Assembly: GCA_900321645.1 (NCBI GenBank)
Contig: ONWZ01000032.1
Coordinates: forward strand, 1 to 17,294
Length of the DNA stretch: 17,294 nucleotides
Reading direction: 5' to 3'
Origin: an uncultured Eubacteriales bacterium
GTDB lineage: Bacteria > Bacillota_I > Bacilli_A > RF39 > UBA660
Shown in pieces: positions 6,740 through 14,293 of the stretch (its first letter is position 1; each line of letters begins with the position of its first letter). The position numbers and the translations under genes were made by a program. The notes under the pieces were generated by a model that was given only the letters and a program-made list of their open reading frames with translations, was not told the DNA's origin and did no database searches.

Positions 6740-7294
6740 ATGAACTATCCAGTTAAATATGCTGTATTAGAATTGCAAGTAGATGGTGGGATAAGGTATG
6801 ACTATGAAGATATTACGAAAGGCTTTGTCGTATCAAAATGCTATGTTTTAGAAGATCGATTAATCTATTCATATAATGGGAGTGCTTTTCAAAAATTTGT
6901 TGTGTCTTTTCCTTATGATAATTTCGAGTACTTTATGATTTGGTTTAATAAGAATAGTCATAAATATAGTAGTTATATGTGTGATTTATATAAGAATTAT
7001 TATGAAAGCAAACATGATCCTAGTAGAGAACATTTAAGAGAAAATTATCCACTCCATGTCGTAGGTGAACTATTTGATACATATGAAGAAGCAAAAGAAT
7101 TAGCCGATCATAAAAATGGGATATTAAAAGGAGAACTATTAACAAATACTGGTAGAGCTGCCTATGAAAAATTACTGGAAGAATTTGATAATACTATGTT
7201 AATATCTGGTGAATATGAAAAATTTATATTTGCCAATACAAGTGATATGCAAATAGATAAAAAAAATGATTTGGTTAGACGTTTAAAACCATAG
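6740..7294 (+). CDS. Unrecognised 184-aa protein
   Basis: I do not recognise this family. The protein is soluble in appearance, with no signal peptide or membrane helix, and is rich in Tyr, Phe and charged residues. The first 75 residues read as beta-strand-rich (YAVLELQVDGGIRYDYEDI, then FVVSKCYVLEDRLIYSY). The middle (110-130) is acidic and helical (LFDTYEEAKELADHKNG). The C-terminal 50 residues look helical. GAGGTGG six bases before ATG 6740 supports the start. The next gene follows after 22 bases, so the two probably form an operon ended by the hairpin at 7800-7833. Its position beside a toxin-antitoxin module and a tRNA suggests accessory cargo. Coding is supported by the ribosome-binding site, the length and the neighbour's spacing. 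Confidence 0.8.
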   Translation: MNYPVKYAVLELQVDGGIRYDYEDITKGFVVSKCYVLEDRLIYSYNGSAFQKFVVSFPYDNFEYFMIWFNKNSHKYSSYMCDLYKNYYESKHDPSREHLRENYPLHVVGELFDTYEEAKELADHKNGILKGELLTNTGRAAYEKLLEEFDNTMLISGEYEKFIFANTSDMQIDKKNDLVRRLKP

Positions 7295-7316
7295 ATAAAT
7301 TGTAGAGGAATTTATT

Positions 7317-7799
7317 ATGCTTGTGTATAGATTATGCAAAGAAGAAGAAGTAAAAGAAATACTTAAATCAAAAAAATTTAAAAATGTTGGTAAATGCTTT
7401 AAAATTAACGATAGAAATAATACGCATAAATATATTGAAAATAGAAAATACTTACATTTTTTTGATCAAATAGTAAATCTTTTTCATTTTGACACATGTC
7501 AAGAATACTATATCTGTACTTATGACATACCAAATGAATTACTTGCCAAGTATAAAGGAATTGGTTATTATCTTGATTGTTTTAATTGTAGAACACATGA
7601 GCAAGTAGTGGAATATGCCATTCCAAGTAACTATATGTCATTTGATTATTTGTTAAAAGTTGAGGAAATTTGGGAAGATATGGATGTTGATGATTATTTA
7701 TATCATAATATGGATAAGAAATTGATAACTATTTATGAAAAAGAGCGATCAGAAGAAAAGAAAAAAGGGAGATTAGTATTAATCCGTAAGAAAAAATAA
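7317..7799 (+). CDS. Unrecognised 160-aa protein, faintly ADP-ribosyltransferase-like
   Basis: No firm family assignment. The protein opens MLVYRLCKEEEVKEILKSKKF, a strand-helix start with a Tyr-Arg pair. It then has NTHKYIENRKYLHFFDQ (35-51), a central strand YICTYDIPNELLAKYKGIGYY and a Glu-containing strand VVEYAIP (96-102). Arg early, an aromatic-rich centre and a late strand Glu broadly resemble the Arg...Glu layout of some ADP-ribosyltransferase folds. The usual Ser-Thr-Ser motif is absent, so this is only a hint. The C-terminus is strongly basic and charged (KERSEEKKKGRLVLIRKKK). AGAGGAA stands six bases before ATG 7317. The gene follows the 184-aa gene by 22 bases and is ended by a hairpin. 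A function as effector or partner of its neighbour is conceivable but not shown. Confidence 0.78.
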   Translation: MLVYRLCKEEEVKEILKSKKFKNVGKCFKINDRNNTHKYIENRKYLHFFDQIVNLFHFDTCQEYYICTYDIPNELLAKYKGIGYYLDCFNCRTHEQVVEYAIPSNYMSFDYLLKVEEIWEDMDVDDYLYHNMDKKLITIYEKERSEEKKKGRLVLIRKKK

Positions 7800-7833
7800 A
7801 AAGAAATTGTTTTTTAATAATTTCTTTTTTTGA
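7800..7833 (+). terminator. Terminator after the two unrecognised genes
   Basis: A 12-bp stem (7800-7811 with 7816-7827, one G-T pair) with a T4 loop runs into a tract of about seven T. It starts one base after the stop codon. Confidence 0.82.
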
Positions 7834-7835
7834 TA

Positions 7836-7864
7836 TTGACTTTGATATTTAGAAATGTTATCAT
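7836..7864 (+). promoter_or_regulatory. Sigma-A promoter of the leader ORF / phosphoesterase transcript
   Basis: TTGACT (7836-7841), a 17-base spacer and TATCAT (7859-7864) match the consensus at five of six positions each. Transcription should begin near 7871. No other convincing promoter lies before the phosphoesterase gene, so this one probably drives it through the leader. Confidence 0.7.
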
Positions 7865-7888
7865 TTTATTATGGTAGGGAGTGGTAAT

Positions 7889-7939
7889 ATGAAAAAGTGT
7901 TGTTTAATTAATAATTGTATTATCACTAAAGATTACTAA
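7889..7939 (+). CDS. Possible 16-aa leader peptide
   Basis: A short frame reads MKKCCLINNCIITKDY. It has a ribosome-binding site (GGGAGTGG, 7877-7884) five bases before ATG 7889 and lies about 18 bases inside the transcript from the promoter at 7836-7864. It ends one base before a terminator hairpin that immediately precedes the phosphoesterase gene. This layout is that of a leader peptide in translation-controlled attenuation, or of a small independent gene. Three Cys and four Ile codons in 16 are notable, but the downstream gene gives no link to either amino acid. Whether it is translated cannot be told from sequence. Confidence 0.4.
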   Translation: MKKCCLINNCIITKDY

Positions 7940-7940
7940 T

Positions 7941-7973
7941 AAGAGAGTAAAATTTTTTTTGCACTCTTTTTTT
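7941..7973 (+). terminator. Terminator/attenuator hairpin directly before the phosphoesterase RBS
   Basis: AAGAGAGT (7941-7948) pairs with ACTCTTTT (7963-7970, one G-T pair) over a 14-nt loop and is followed by more T. The T tract abuts GGAGG (7974-7978), the ribosome-binding site of the next gene. CACTC (7962-7966), in the 3' arm, can alternatively pair with GAGTG (7879-7883) in the leader's own ribosome-binding site, so mutually exclusive structures are possible. Confidence 0.6.
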
Positions 7974-7983
7974 GGAGGAAAAA

Positions 7984-10032
7984 ATGACATATAGTGAACA
8001 AGATATTATTGAAATTTTGCAAAGAAGATTAGTTAAAGGAGATTATGTTAAGGCCTTATGCCATGATTTAGGAATTAATGATTATGCTTTATTTGGCTAT
8101 ATTAAACAGCTTAAAGATTTAAATATTAATGTTTCGTTAGCCAATAAAACTGATGATATATTCTTAATGATTAATAATAGCCCTGACTATACGAAAGAAA
8201 ACTTTTATAGTATCAAAGAAAATATTGATGAATCAGTTAAAATTGGAGTTATTTCTGATTTAAGATTTGGATCTAAGTGTGAGCAAATTGCCCTACTTAA
8301 TGATATGTATAAAAAGTTTGCCGAAGATGGTGTTAAATATGTAATTGTCGCTGGTAATTTATTGGAAGGAAAATATGGTTCAGCCGATTATCAGAAATAT
8401 GGCAATTCATTAATTATCAATGTTGGCGAAGGACAAGCTGATCATTTAATCGAATACTATCCAATGGTCGAAGGAATAAAGACATTATTTATTACTGGTG
8501 ATACCGATCATACTTGGAGTAAAGAATTAAATGTTGGCGAATATATTGCTAATGCTAGAGATGATATGATATATTTAGGGCCAAAGTCATGTACTATTAA
8601 ATTTAACAATGTTACTTTTAGAGTAGAAAGTCTTAAGAAGACTGGTGAAAGTTATACGGTATCATACCCTCCGCAAAAGTATATTCGTAGTTTACCTAGT
8701 TATGAAGATTATGATTTTATCTTACTTGGTGGTACACTTACTGCTCAAGATTTTCCAAAAATAAGAGATACAAGAATCTTTACTATTCCATCAGCCGTAG
8801 CAAGAACACCTAAAATGATGGCAGCATCTCAGCAAAATATGATGGGATCGTATGAATTTGAAATAAGTTTTGATAAATTAGGAAAAATGAAACGAATTGT
8901 TCCTCAATTATCACCTTATTATGTACCTAGTAAAGAGAATTATTTAACAATTAGACCGCTAGAACTTACCAAAGATGAAGAAAATGAATTTGTCAATCAT
9001 AAAAGAGTGATTATTGAAAAAAATAGTTTAATTGCTAAATTCGATAAATTATATCGCTTGATGAAAAAAGAAGAAAAATTTAGTGATTTAATGAAAAGAT
9101 TAGGCATTACTGATAATGAATTATACGGTATTATTGAGGTATTGCAACAATATGGTAGACCAATTACGGTAGCTGATATTAATGGTGAATTGGTCGTTCA
9201 AAAGAGATTTTTAAAGCGTAGACATTATGATGTTAAACCACCTAAAGAAGAGCTTACCAAAAGAACTTTTGGTGTTGTTTCCGATACGCATTATGGAAGC
9301 ATTTGGAGTCAACCTTCAATGGTTAATACATTCGCTTATGAAGCATATAATCGTGGAATAACAGATATGTTCCATATTGGCGATATCTCAGATGGTGATT
9401 ACCATACGATAAGACCAAATTATGTTAATGAAGTATTCTTATATGGAGCAACCGCGCATGGTGATTATACTGCTAAAACATTACCAAAATATCCTGGTAT
9501 GATGTGGCGATATATTTGTGGAAGTCATGATCAATCCCATTCATTTAATTATGGACCATTTAATTTTGGTGAATATTTACATGAAAAAAGGCCTAATGAT
9601 ACCGAGTATCTTGGTCAAGACAGAGGATTTTATTATTACGACAAATGCAAGATAGAATTATTCCATCCAGGTGGTGGAACTTGTAAAACATTATCGACAA
9701 AGCCACAAAACGGTATTGACCAAATGGAATCTGGTACGAAGCCTAATCTATCATTAAGGGGGCATTATCATAAAGTATACTATATGATGTATAGAAATAT
9801 TCATACCCTACTTTGTCCATGTAATGTCGATCAATCATCATTTATGATGAAAAATGAAATACCTAATTTAATGGGCGATTATTTCATTACAATTTGGTAT
9901 GATGATAATGGGGATATTCAATATATTGAAACTGAACCAATGATTTTTGATCAAAGTGATGTTAGACGTAATGATTGGGAAAATCCAACAAAATATATGA
10001 AAAATAAAATACTTACAAAAAAATGCCTTTAA
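7984..10032 (+). CDS. Duplicated metallophosphoesterase, first copy degenerate
   Basis: This 682-residue protein consists of two similar halves, each a helical segment that could be a small winged-helix-like domain followed by a calcineurin-like phosphoesterase domain. The C-terminal copy carries the metal motifs: Asp434-x-His436 (SDTHYGS), Asp467 (HIGDISDGD), Ser514-His515-Asp516 in the place of Asn-His-Asp, His561 (FHPGGG), and His594-x-His596 (RGHYHK). In the N-terminal copy the matching segments are SDLRFGS (91-97), AGNLLEG (123-129) and GDTDHT (172-177), and the final Gly-His-x-His is missing, so it should be inactive. ATG 7984 has GGAGG five bases upstream. Substrate is unknown; phosphodiesterase or nuclease activity is the family expectation. 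The helicase gene follows after a terminator, so a DNA-repair link is only suggestive. Confidence 0.85.
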   Translation: MTYSEQDIIEILQRRLVKGDYVKALCHDLGINDYALFGYIKQLKDLNINVSLANKTDDIFLMINNSPDYTKENFYSIKENIDESVKIGVISDLRFGSKCEQIALLNDMYKKFAEDGVKYVIVAGNLLEGKYGSADYQKYGNSLIINVGEGQADHLIEYYPMVEGIKTLFITGDTDHTWSKELNVGEYIANARDDMIYLGPKSCTIKFNNVTFRVESLKKTGESYTVSYPPQKYIRSLPSYEDYDFILLGGTLTAQDFPKIRDTRIFTIPSAVARTPKMMAASQQNMMGSYEFEISFDKLGKMKRIVPQLSPYYVPSKENYLTIRPLELTKDEENEFVNHKRVIIEKNSLIAKFDKLYRLMKKEEKFSDLMKRLGITDNELYGIIEVLQQYGRPITVADINGELVVQKRFLKRRHYDVKPPKEELTKRTFGVVSDTHYGSIWSQPSMVNTFAYEAYNRGITDMFHIGDISDGDYHTIRPNYVNEVFLYGATAHGDYTAKTLPKYPGMMWRYICGSHDQSHSFNYGPFNFGEYLHEKRPNDTEYLGQDRGFYYYDKCKIELFHPGGGTCKTLSTKPQNGIDQMESGTKPNLSLRGHYHKVYYMMYRNIHTLLCPCNVDQSSFMMKNEIPNLMGDYFITIWYDDNGDIQYIETEPMIFDQSDVRRNDWENPTKYMKNKILTKKCL

Positions 10033-10045
10033 TGGTATTTTTTTA
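10020..10045 (+). terminator. Terminator of the phosphoesterase gene
   Basis: AAAATGCC (10020-10027) pairs with GGTATTTT (10034-10041, one G-T pair); the stem can extend outward by three A-T pairs. The stop codon (10030-10032) sits in the loop, and a T tract follows. Confidence 0.8.
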
Positions 10046-10058
10046 TACTTAAAAATGT

Positions 10059-10064
10059 TATAAT
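10059..10064 (+). promoter_or_regulatory. -10 box of the pcrA gene
   Basis: A perfect TATAAT lies 23 bases before ATG 10087. The -35 position falls in the T tract of the preceding terminator (TATTTT), so the -35 is weak. Confidence 0.45.
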
Positions 10065-10086
10065 TATTAGGTACAAGGAGGTAATG

Positions 10087-12180
10087 ATGGACTTAAGTGG
10101 ATTAAATAAAGAACAGTTAAAAGCTGTTAAACATATAGATGGACCAATGTTGGTACTAGCGGGAGCCGGTTCTGGAAAAACAAAGGTATTAACTAATCGT
10201 ATTGCTTATTTAATTGAACAAGGGGTTAGTACTGATAATATTTTAGCAATTACTTTTACTAATAAGGCTGCTAAAGAAATGAAAGATAGAGTTATCAAAC
10301 TAATTGGCTATGACGCTAAAAGCATTCAAATATCGACATTTCATTCATTTGGACTTAAGATTATTAAAGAGAATTATGCAAGACTTGGATATAAAAGTAA
10401 TTTTGTTATCTTAGACTCTGATGATACTTTGACGGTTGTTAAAAAGATAATGAAAGATTTAAATTTAAATCCTAAGTTTTATAATCCAAGAGAAATTAGA
10501 AATAAGATAAGTAGTGCTAAGAATGAACTAATGGATCCTGAGAAGTATAGTAAAGTTGAATTTGACAGTAATATTATTGAGGTATACCGTAAATATAATA
10601 AGAAGTTATTAATTAATAATTCTGTTGATTTTGATGATTTATTAATTTTACCTATTAGATTATTTAGGGAATATCCTGATGTATTAAAATATTATCAAGA
10701 TAAGTATCAATATGTTTTAATTGATGAGTATCAAGATACGAATGAAGCACAGTACATTTTTAGTAAAATGCTATGCAATAATCATAAAAATATTTTTGTT
10801 GTGGGTGATAATGATCAAGCTATCTATGCATTTAGAGGAGCTAATTATAAGAATATTTTAAATTTTGAAAAAGATTATCCGAATGCTAAAGTAATTATGT
10901 TAGAGGAAAACTACAGATCTACGCAAAATATTTTGGATGCAGCCAATAGTGTTATCAAGCATAATAAAATGCGTAAAGATAAAAATTTATGGTGTAATAA
11001 TGATATTGGTAGTAAAGTAAAATATGTTAAGGTTGAAACTGATAAAGAAGAATGTGCCTATGTCTCAGAGAAAATTAAAGAATTACATGATAACAATGTT
11101 AGTTATGATGAAATAGCTATTCTTTATAGAACCAATGCCCAATCAAGATTAATCGAAGAAGAAATGCTTAAAAATGGGATTCCATACCGAGTTGTTGGCA
11201 GTTTCTACTTCTATAACCGTAAAGAAATTAAAGATTTATTATGTTATTTAAGATTAATTAATAATCGTGATGATGATGTTAGTTTACTTAGAGTTATCAA
11301 TACTCCAAAAAGAGGAATTGGCGATAAGACAATTGAAAATCTAACTAATATCGCTACAGAAAATGGAATCTCACTATTTGAGGCTATCGAATCAGGGAAA
11401 GAATTAACATTTAAAAAAATGATTCTTGACATGGAAAAAAAATGTGAGAATTTGACACTTACAGAAATGGTTGATTTAGTGCTTAATGATAGTGGAATGA
11501 AAGATGAATATAAAGGCGATAAATCACTTGAAGCAGAAATTAGATTAGAAAATCTAGAGGAATTTAAATCTATTACGAAGGGTTATGAAGAAGAATATGG
11601 GGTTATTTCATTAACCGATTTCTTAAATGAGGTAGCAATTGTTTCAGATGTATCAGAACATCAAGATAGTACCAATAAGGTTAGTTTAATGACCATTCAT
11701 GCCGTTAAAGGATTAGAGTTTAATAATGTCTTTATTATGGGAATGGAAGAAGGATTGTTCCCTCACTATAATGCCATTAATTCAGGATCAATTGCTGAAA
11801 TCGAAGAAGAAAGAAGACTATGCTATGTGGCCATTACAAGAGCTAAAAAGAATTTGTGGATGTTAAATACAAAAAAGAGGATGCTTTTTGGAAATACACA
11901 AATAAATATGCCAAGTAGATTCATGGATGAGATTGACAGCAAGTATTTAGAGACAGATGATAATAGGACTAACATAATTAATAAAATGATTAATTTTGTT
12001 AAAGAAGACAAATTTAGAAATGATGATGTTTCTTATAATATTGGTGATCATGTCAAGCATGATGAGTATGGTGAAGGAGTTGTCATCTCATTAGATGGTT
12101 CAATTGTAACAATTGCTTTCTCTCATCCATATGGCATAAAAAAGATGATGGCTAAACATAAAAGTATTACAAAGATATAA
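10087..12180 (+). CDS. pcrA: ATP-dependent DNA helicase PcrA/UvrD
   Basis: A 697-residue superfamily 1A 3'-5' helicase for repair, rolling-circle replication and removal of proteins or RNA polymerase from DNA. All motifs are present in order: Q motif (LNKEQLKAV), Walker A AGAGSGKT (25-32), Ia TFTNKAAKEM, Ib STFHSFGLKII, II LIDEYQDT, III VGDNDQAIYAFRG, IV EENYRS, a Gln-Ser-Arg loop (YRTNAQSR), V TIHAVKGLEF and VI LCYVAITRAKK. The end (GDHVKHDEYGEGVVISLDGSIVTIAF) is the Tudor-like domain that binds RNA polymerase in PcrA. The protein is slightly shorter than Bacillus PcrA, mainly in the linker before this domain. AAGGAGG at 10075-10081 favours ATG 10087 over the adjacent ATG 10084. The usual partner ligA does not follow here; a terminator does. 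Confidence 0.97.
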   Translation: MDLSGLNKEQLKAVKHIDGPMLVLAGAGSGKTKVLTNRIAYLIEQGVSTDNILAITFTNKAAKEMKDRVIKLIGYDAKSIQISTFHSFGLKIIKENYARLGYKSNFVILDSDDTLTVVKKIMKDLNLNPKFYNPREIRNKISSAKNELMDPEKYSKVEFDSNIIEVYRKYNKKLLINNSVDFDDLLILPIRLFREYPDVLKYYQDKYQYVLIDEYQDTNEAQYIFSKMLCNNHKNIFVVGDNDQAIYAFRGANYKNILNFEKDYPNAKVIMLEENYRSTQNILDAANSVIKHNKMRKDKNLWCNNDIGSKVKYVKVETDKEECAYVSEKIKELHDNNVSYDEIAILYRTNAQSRLIEEEMLKNGIPYRVVGSFYFYNRKEIKDLLCYLRLINNRDDDVSLLRVINTPKRGIGDKTIENLTNIATENGISLFEAIESGKELTFKKMILDMEKKCENLTLTEMVDLVLNDSGMKDEYKGDKSLEAEIRLENLEEFKSITKGYEEEYGVISLTDFLNEVAIVSDVSEHQDSTNKVSLMTIHAVKGLEFNNVFIMGMEEGLFPHYNAINSGSIAEIEEERRLCYVAITRAKKNLWMLNTKKRMLFGNTQINMPSRFMDEIDSKYLETDDNRTNIINKMINFVKEDKFRNDDVSYNIGDHVKHDEYGEGVVISLDGSIVTIAFSHPYGIKKMMAKHKSITKI

Positions 12181-12202
12181 TTTTTATATCTTTTTCCTTT
12201 TT
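12171..12202 (+). terminator. Terminator of pcrA
   Basis: AAAGATATA (12171-12179) pairs perfectly with TATATCTTT (12185-12193) over ATTTT; T tracts follow. The pcrA stop codon is inside the hairpin. Confidence 0.82.
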
Positions 12203-12229
12203 TTGGAATATACTATTACAGGTGATAGA

Positions 12230-12778
12230 ATGGATTATCTCTCGTTGATTAATCGGGATAATTTATTAGACAAGACATATATACCAAATAATTTAGTAAA
12301 TGCTAATAGTATTTATAAAGATAATATTATAGTTGTTAAGAAAGTTAGTAATATGTTTAACTCATTAAAAAAAGAAGCCTTAAAGAAAGGCTATGATATT
12401 GATATAATGAGTGGATATAGAGACTATAATTATCAAAAGAAGATATATGATAGATTGGTAAATGAAAAAGGCTTTAACTATGCTTTTAGGCATATTGCTC
12501 CGCCTGGAGGTTCAGAACATCAAACGGGTTTAGCTATTGATGTATGTATATACCGTGATGGAAAATGTTATATTGAACATGAAATTAGCAATTTTGATGA
12601 AATCAAATGGTTACATAATAATGCGCATCGATTTGGTTTTATTTTAAGATATCCATACGGTTTAGAAGATATAACTGGATACGATTATGAGCCTTGGCAT
12701 ATTAGATATGTTGGAAATATGGCTAGTTATATATATCATAATAATTTGACTTTAGAAAAATTTCTTGTAAAAAAATAA
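12230..12778 (+). CDS. VanY-family D,D-carboxypeptidase
   Basis: A 182-residue zinc peptidase of the VanY/peptidase M15B family, which removes the terminal D-alanine from peptidoglycan stem peptides. The zinc-binding signature is complete: S95-E96-H97-x-x-G100-x-A102-x-D104 (SEHQTGLAIDV) and E154-P-W-H157. The substrate-side motif SGYRDYNYQKKIY (61-73) and KWLHNNAHRFGFILRYP (126-142) are typical. No signal peptide, lipobox or membrane helix precedes the catalytic domain, which is unusual for an enzyme acting outside the membrane. ATG 12230 has AGGTGAT upstream with five-base spacing. A TTG at 12203 would add nine residues but no export signal, and it lies in the terminator's T tract. The thioredoxin-like gene follows after 33 bases with no hairpin between, so the two may be co-transcribed. 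Confidence 0.92.
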   Translation: MDYLSLINRDNLLDKTYIPNNLVNANSIYKDNIIVVKKVSNMFNSLKKEALKKGYDIDIMSGYRDYNYQKKIYDRLVNEKGFNYAFRHIAPPGGSEHQTGLAIDVCIYRDGKCYIEHEISNFDEIKWLHNNAHRFGFILRYPYGLEDITGYDYEPWHIRYVGNMASYIYHNNLTLEKFLVKK

Positions 12779-12811
12779 AATGCGTGTTATTATATACCTA
12801 GGTGATTTTTT

Positions 12812-13249
12812 ATGAATAAGTCAAAGAAAAGTGCATTAATTCTTGGCGGTATTTGCTTGTTTGTTTTGATATCTGCAATCATTGCTGACGTTGTTTTAAG
12901 CAGATCATACTTAAAGGAAATTAAATATGAACAATTACTTCAAAAAGTTGAAAAAAAAGAAAGTTTCGTCGTTTTATTCAGTCAAACGACATGTTCACAT
13001 TGTATGGAATTTAAACCTAAATTAGAAAGGGTTGCAAATAGGTATAAAGTTAAAATTTATTATTTAGAAACAGACTTATTAAATGAAGATGAATATACTG
13101 AATTAAAAACTTATTTCAGTTTTAGTGGTACACCAACGACAGTATTTGTAATAGATGGTGAAGAAAAGACAGCGGCAACAAGAATTAATGGCGATGTTTC
13201 AGAAGAAAAAATAGTAAGTAAATTAAAAAATAATGGTTTTATTAAATAA
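12812..13249 (+). CDS. Membrane-anchored thioredoxin-like protein
   Basis: A 145-residue protein with one N-terminal membrane helix (about 8-29) after a lysine-rich start, placing the domain outside the cell. The thioredoxin-fold domain carries Cys61-Ser-His-Cys64 (TTCSHCMEF) and the cis-proline loop GTPTT (Pro108). A CSHC dithiol points to thiol-disulfide exchange, either oxidising or reducing extracytoplasmic proteins. No quinone-oxidoreductase or CcdA partner lies in the window. AGGTGA with six-base spacing supports ATG 12812. A TTGTAA(17)TATTAT promoter-like pair at 12765-12793 would leave almost no leader, so read-through from the carboxypeptidase gene seems at least as likely. The gene is convergent with mbl and ends in a shared terminator. 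Confidence 0.88.
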   Translation: MNKSKKSALILGGICLFVLISAIIADVVLSRSYLKEIKYEQLLQKVEKKESFVVLFSQTTCSHCMEFKPKLERVANRYKVKIYYLETDLLNEDEYTELKTYFSFSGTPTTVFVIDGEEKTAATRINGDVSEEKIVSKLKNNGFIK

Positions 13250-13261
13250 CCATTATTTTTT
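13225..13261. terminator. Bidirectional terminator between convergent genes
   Basis: A perfect 14-bp stem (13225-13238 with 13248-13261) has A6 on one side and T6 on the other, so it can stop transcription in both directions. It contains the stop codon of the thioredoxin-like gene and overlaps that of the mbl gene. The spacing between the two genes is only ten bases. Confidence 0.88.
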
Positions 13262-14249
13262 AATTATCAATCATATGAATATTATCGAGTAAGATGCCAG
13301 TTCCTTCAGCAACGCACGTAAGCGGGCTTTCAGCTGTAAAGACTGGTACTTTTAATTCTTGGGATAATAGTTTATTAAAACCATCTACTAATGATCCTCC
13401 ACCAGTTAAGACAATGCCTTTATCGATAATATCAGCGGATAATTCAGGTGGTGTTTCCTCCAAGATTCCTTTAACCGCATGAATGATTTCATATACGCTT
13501 TCTCTTAGGGCTTCTTCAACTTCGTCACTAGTTATTGTTATCGTATGAGGAAGTCCGGTTACTAAGTCTCTACCTCTAACTTCCATTTTTTCGACTTTAC
13601 TGCCTGGAAAAACTGTCCCAATGGCAATCTTAATATCTTCAGCTGTTCGTTCTCCGACTAACAATTTATATTTATCTTTAATATATTTAATAATATCATT
13701 ATCAAAGGCATTACCAGCAATTCTAATAGAAGCACTCTCAACGATGCCTCCCAAAGAAAGAATAGCAATATCAGTCGTACCTCCACCAATGTCAATAATC
13801 ATATTGCCGGATGGTTTAGAAATATCCATTCCAGCTCCAATAGCCGCTACCTTAGGTTCAATTTCTAGGTATACTTTTTTGGCTCCTGTTCTTTCAGCGG
13901 CTTCTTTGATGGCATTTCTTTCGACTTGCGTAATATTTGATGGGCAACAAATTAAGATTCTAGGTCTTCCAAAAAAACTTTTTCCATTAACTTTTTTGAT
14001 AAAATAATTAAGCATTACTTCTGTGTTTTCAAAATCGGCAATTACGCCATCTTTCATGGGCTTAATAGCAAGAACCTTACCCGGAGTTCTTCCTAACATT
14101 TCCTTGGCTTCAGTACCAACGGCCAAAGGTCTTTTGGTATCGGCATCGATAGCCACAACACTTGGTTCATTTAGAACAATACCTTGACCTTTGATATATA
14201 TTAATACATTAGCAGTACCTAAATCAATACCAATATCTTTGTTAAACAT
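13260..14249 (-). CDS. mbl: MreB/Mbl actin-like cell-shape protein
   Basis: A 329-residue bacterial actin that polymerises under the membrane and guides lateral wall synthesis. The ATPase motifs are present: phosphate 1 DIGIDLGTANVLIY (5-18), phosphate 2 IIDIGGGTTDIAIL, and adenosine motif VLTGGGSLVDGF near the end. Length is about that of Bacillus Mbl. The assignment as Mbl rather than MreB or MreBH rests on the gene order spoIIID-mbl, as in Bacillus. The mreCD genes that accompany mreB are not here. GAGGGTGAG lies at proper spacing before ATG 14249. The 44-base gap after spoIIID holds an extended -10 (TGGTAAAAT), so it may be expressed both with spoIIID and on its own. Confidence 0.93.
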   Translation of the reverse strand: MFNKDIGIDLGTANVLIYIKGQGIVLNEPSVVAIDADTKRPLAVGTEAKEMLGRTPGKVLAIKPMKDGVIADFENTEVMLNYFIKKVNGKSFFGRPRILICCPSNITQVERNAIKEAAERTGAKKVYLEIEPKVAAIGAGMDISKPSGNMIIDIGGGTTDIAILSLGGIVESASIRIAGNAFDNDIIKYIKDKYKLLVGERTAEDIKIAIGTVFPGSKVEKMEVRGRDLVTGLPHTITITSDEVEEALRESVYEIIHAVKGILEETPPELSADIIDKGIVLTGGGSLVDGFNKLLSQELKVPVFTAESPLTCVAEGTGILLDNIHMIDN

Positions 14250-14269
14250 ATGCTCACCCTCTTAGTATT

Positions 14270-14278
14270 ATTTTACCA
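14270..14278 (-). promoter_or_regulatory. Extended -10 candidate for mbl
   Basis: On the minus strand TGGTAAAAT fits an extended -10 (TGn plus a five-of-six -10), about 20 bases before ATG 14249. No -35 is recognisable. It would let mbl be transcribed in growing cells independently of sporulation genes. Confidence 0.35.
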
Positions 14279-14293
14279 TATATTCCCATGAAT

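Noticed and set aside
13621..14007. Long open frame on the plus strand opposite mbl
   Set aside because: It mirrors the codon structure of mbl, has no ribosome-binding site, and encodes an unlikely low-complexity hydrophobic protein.
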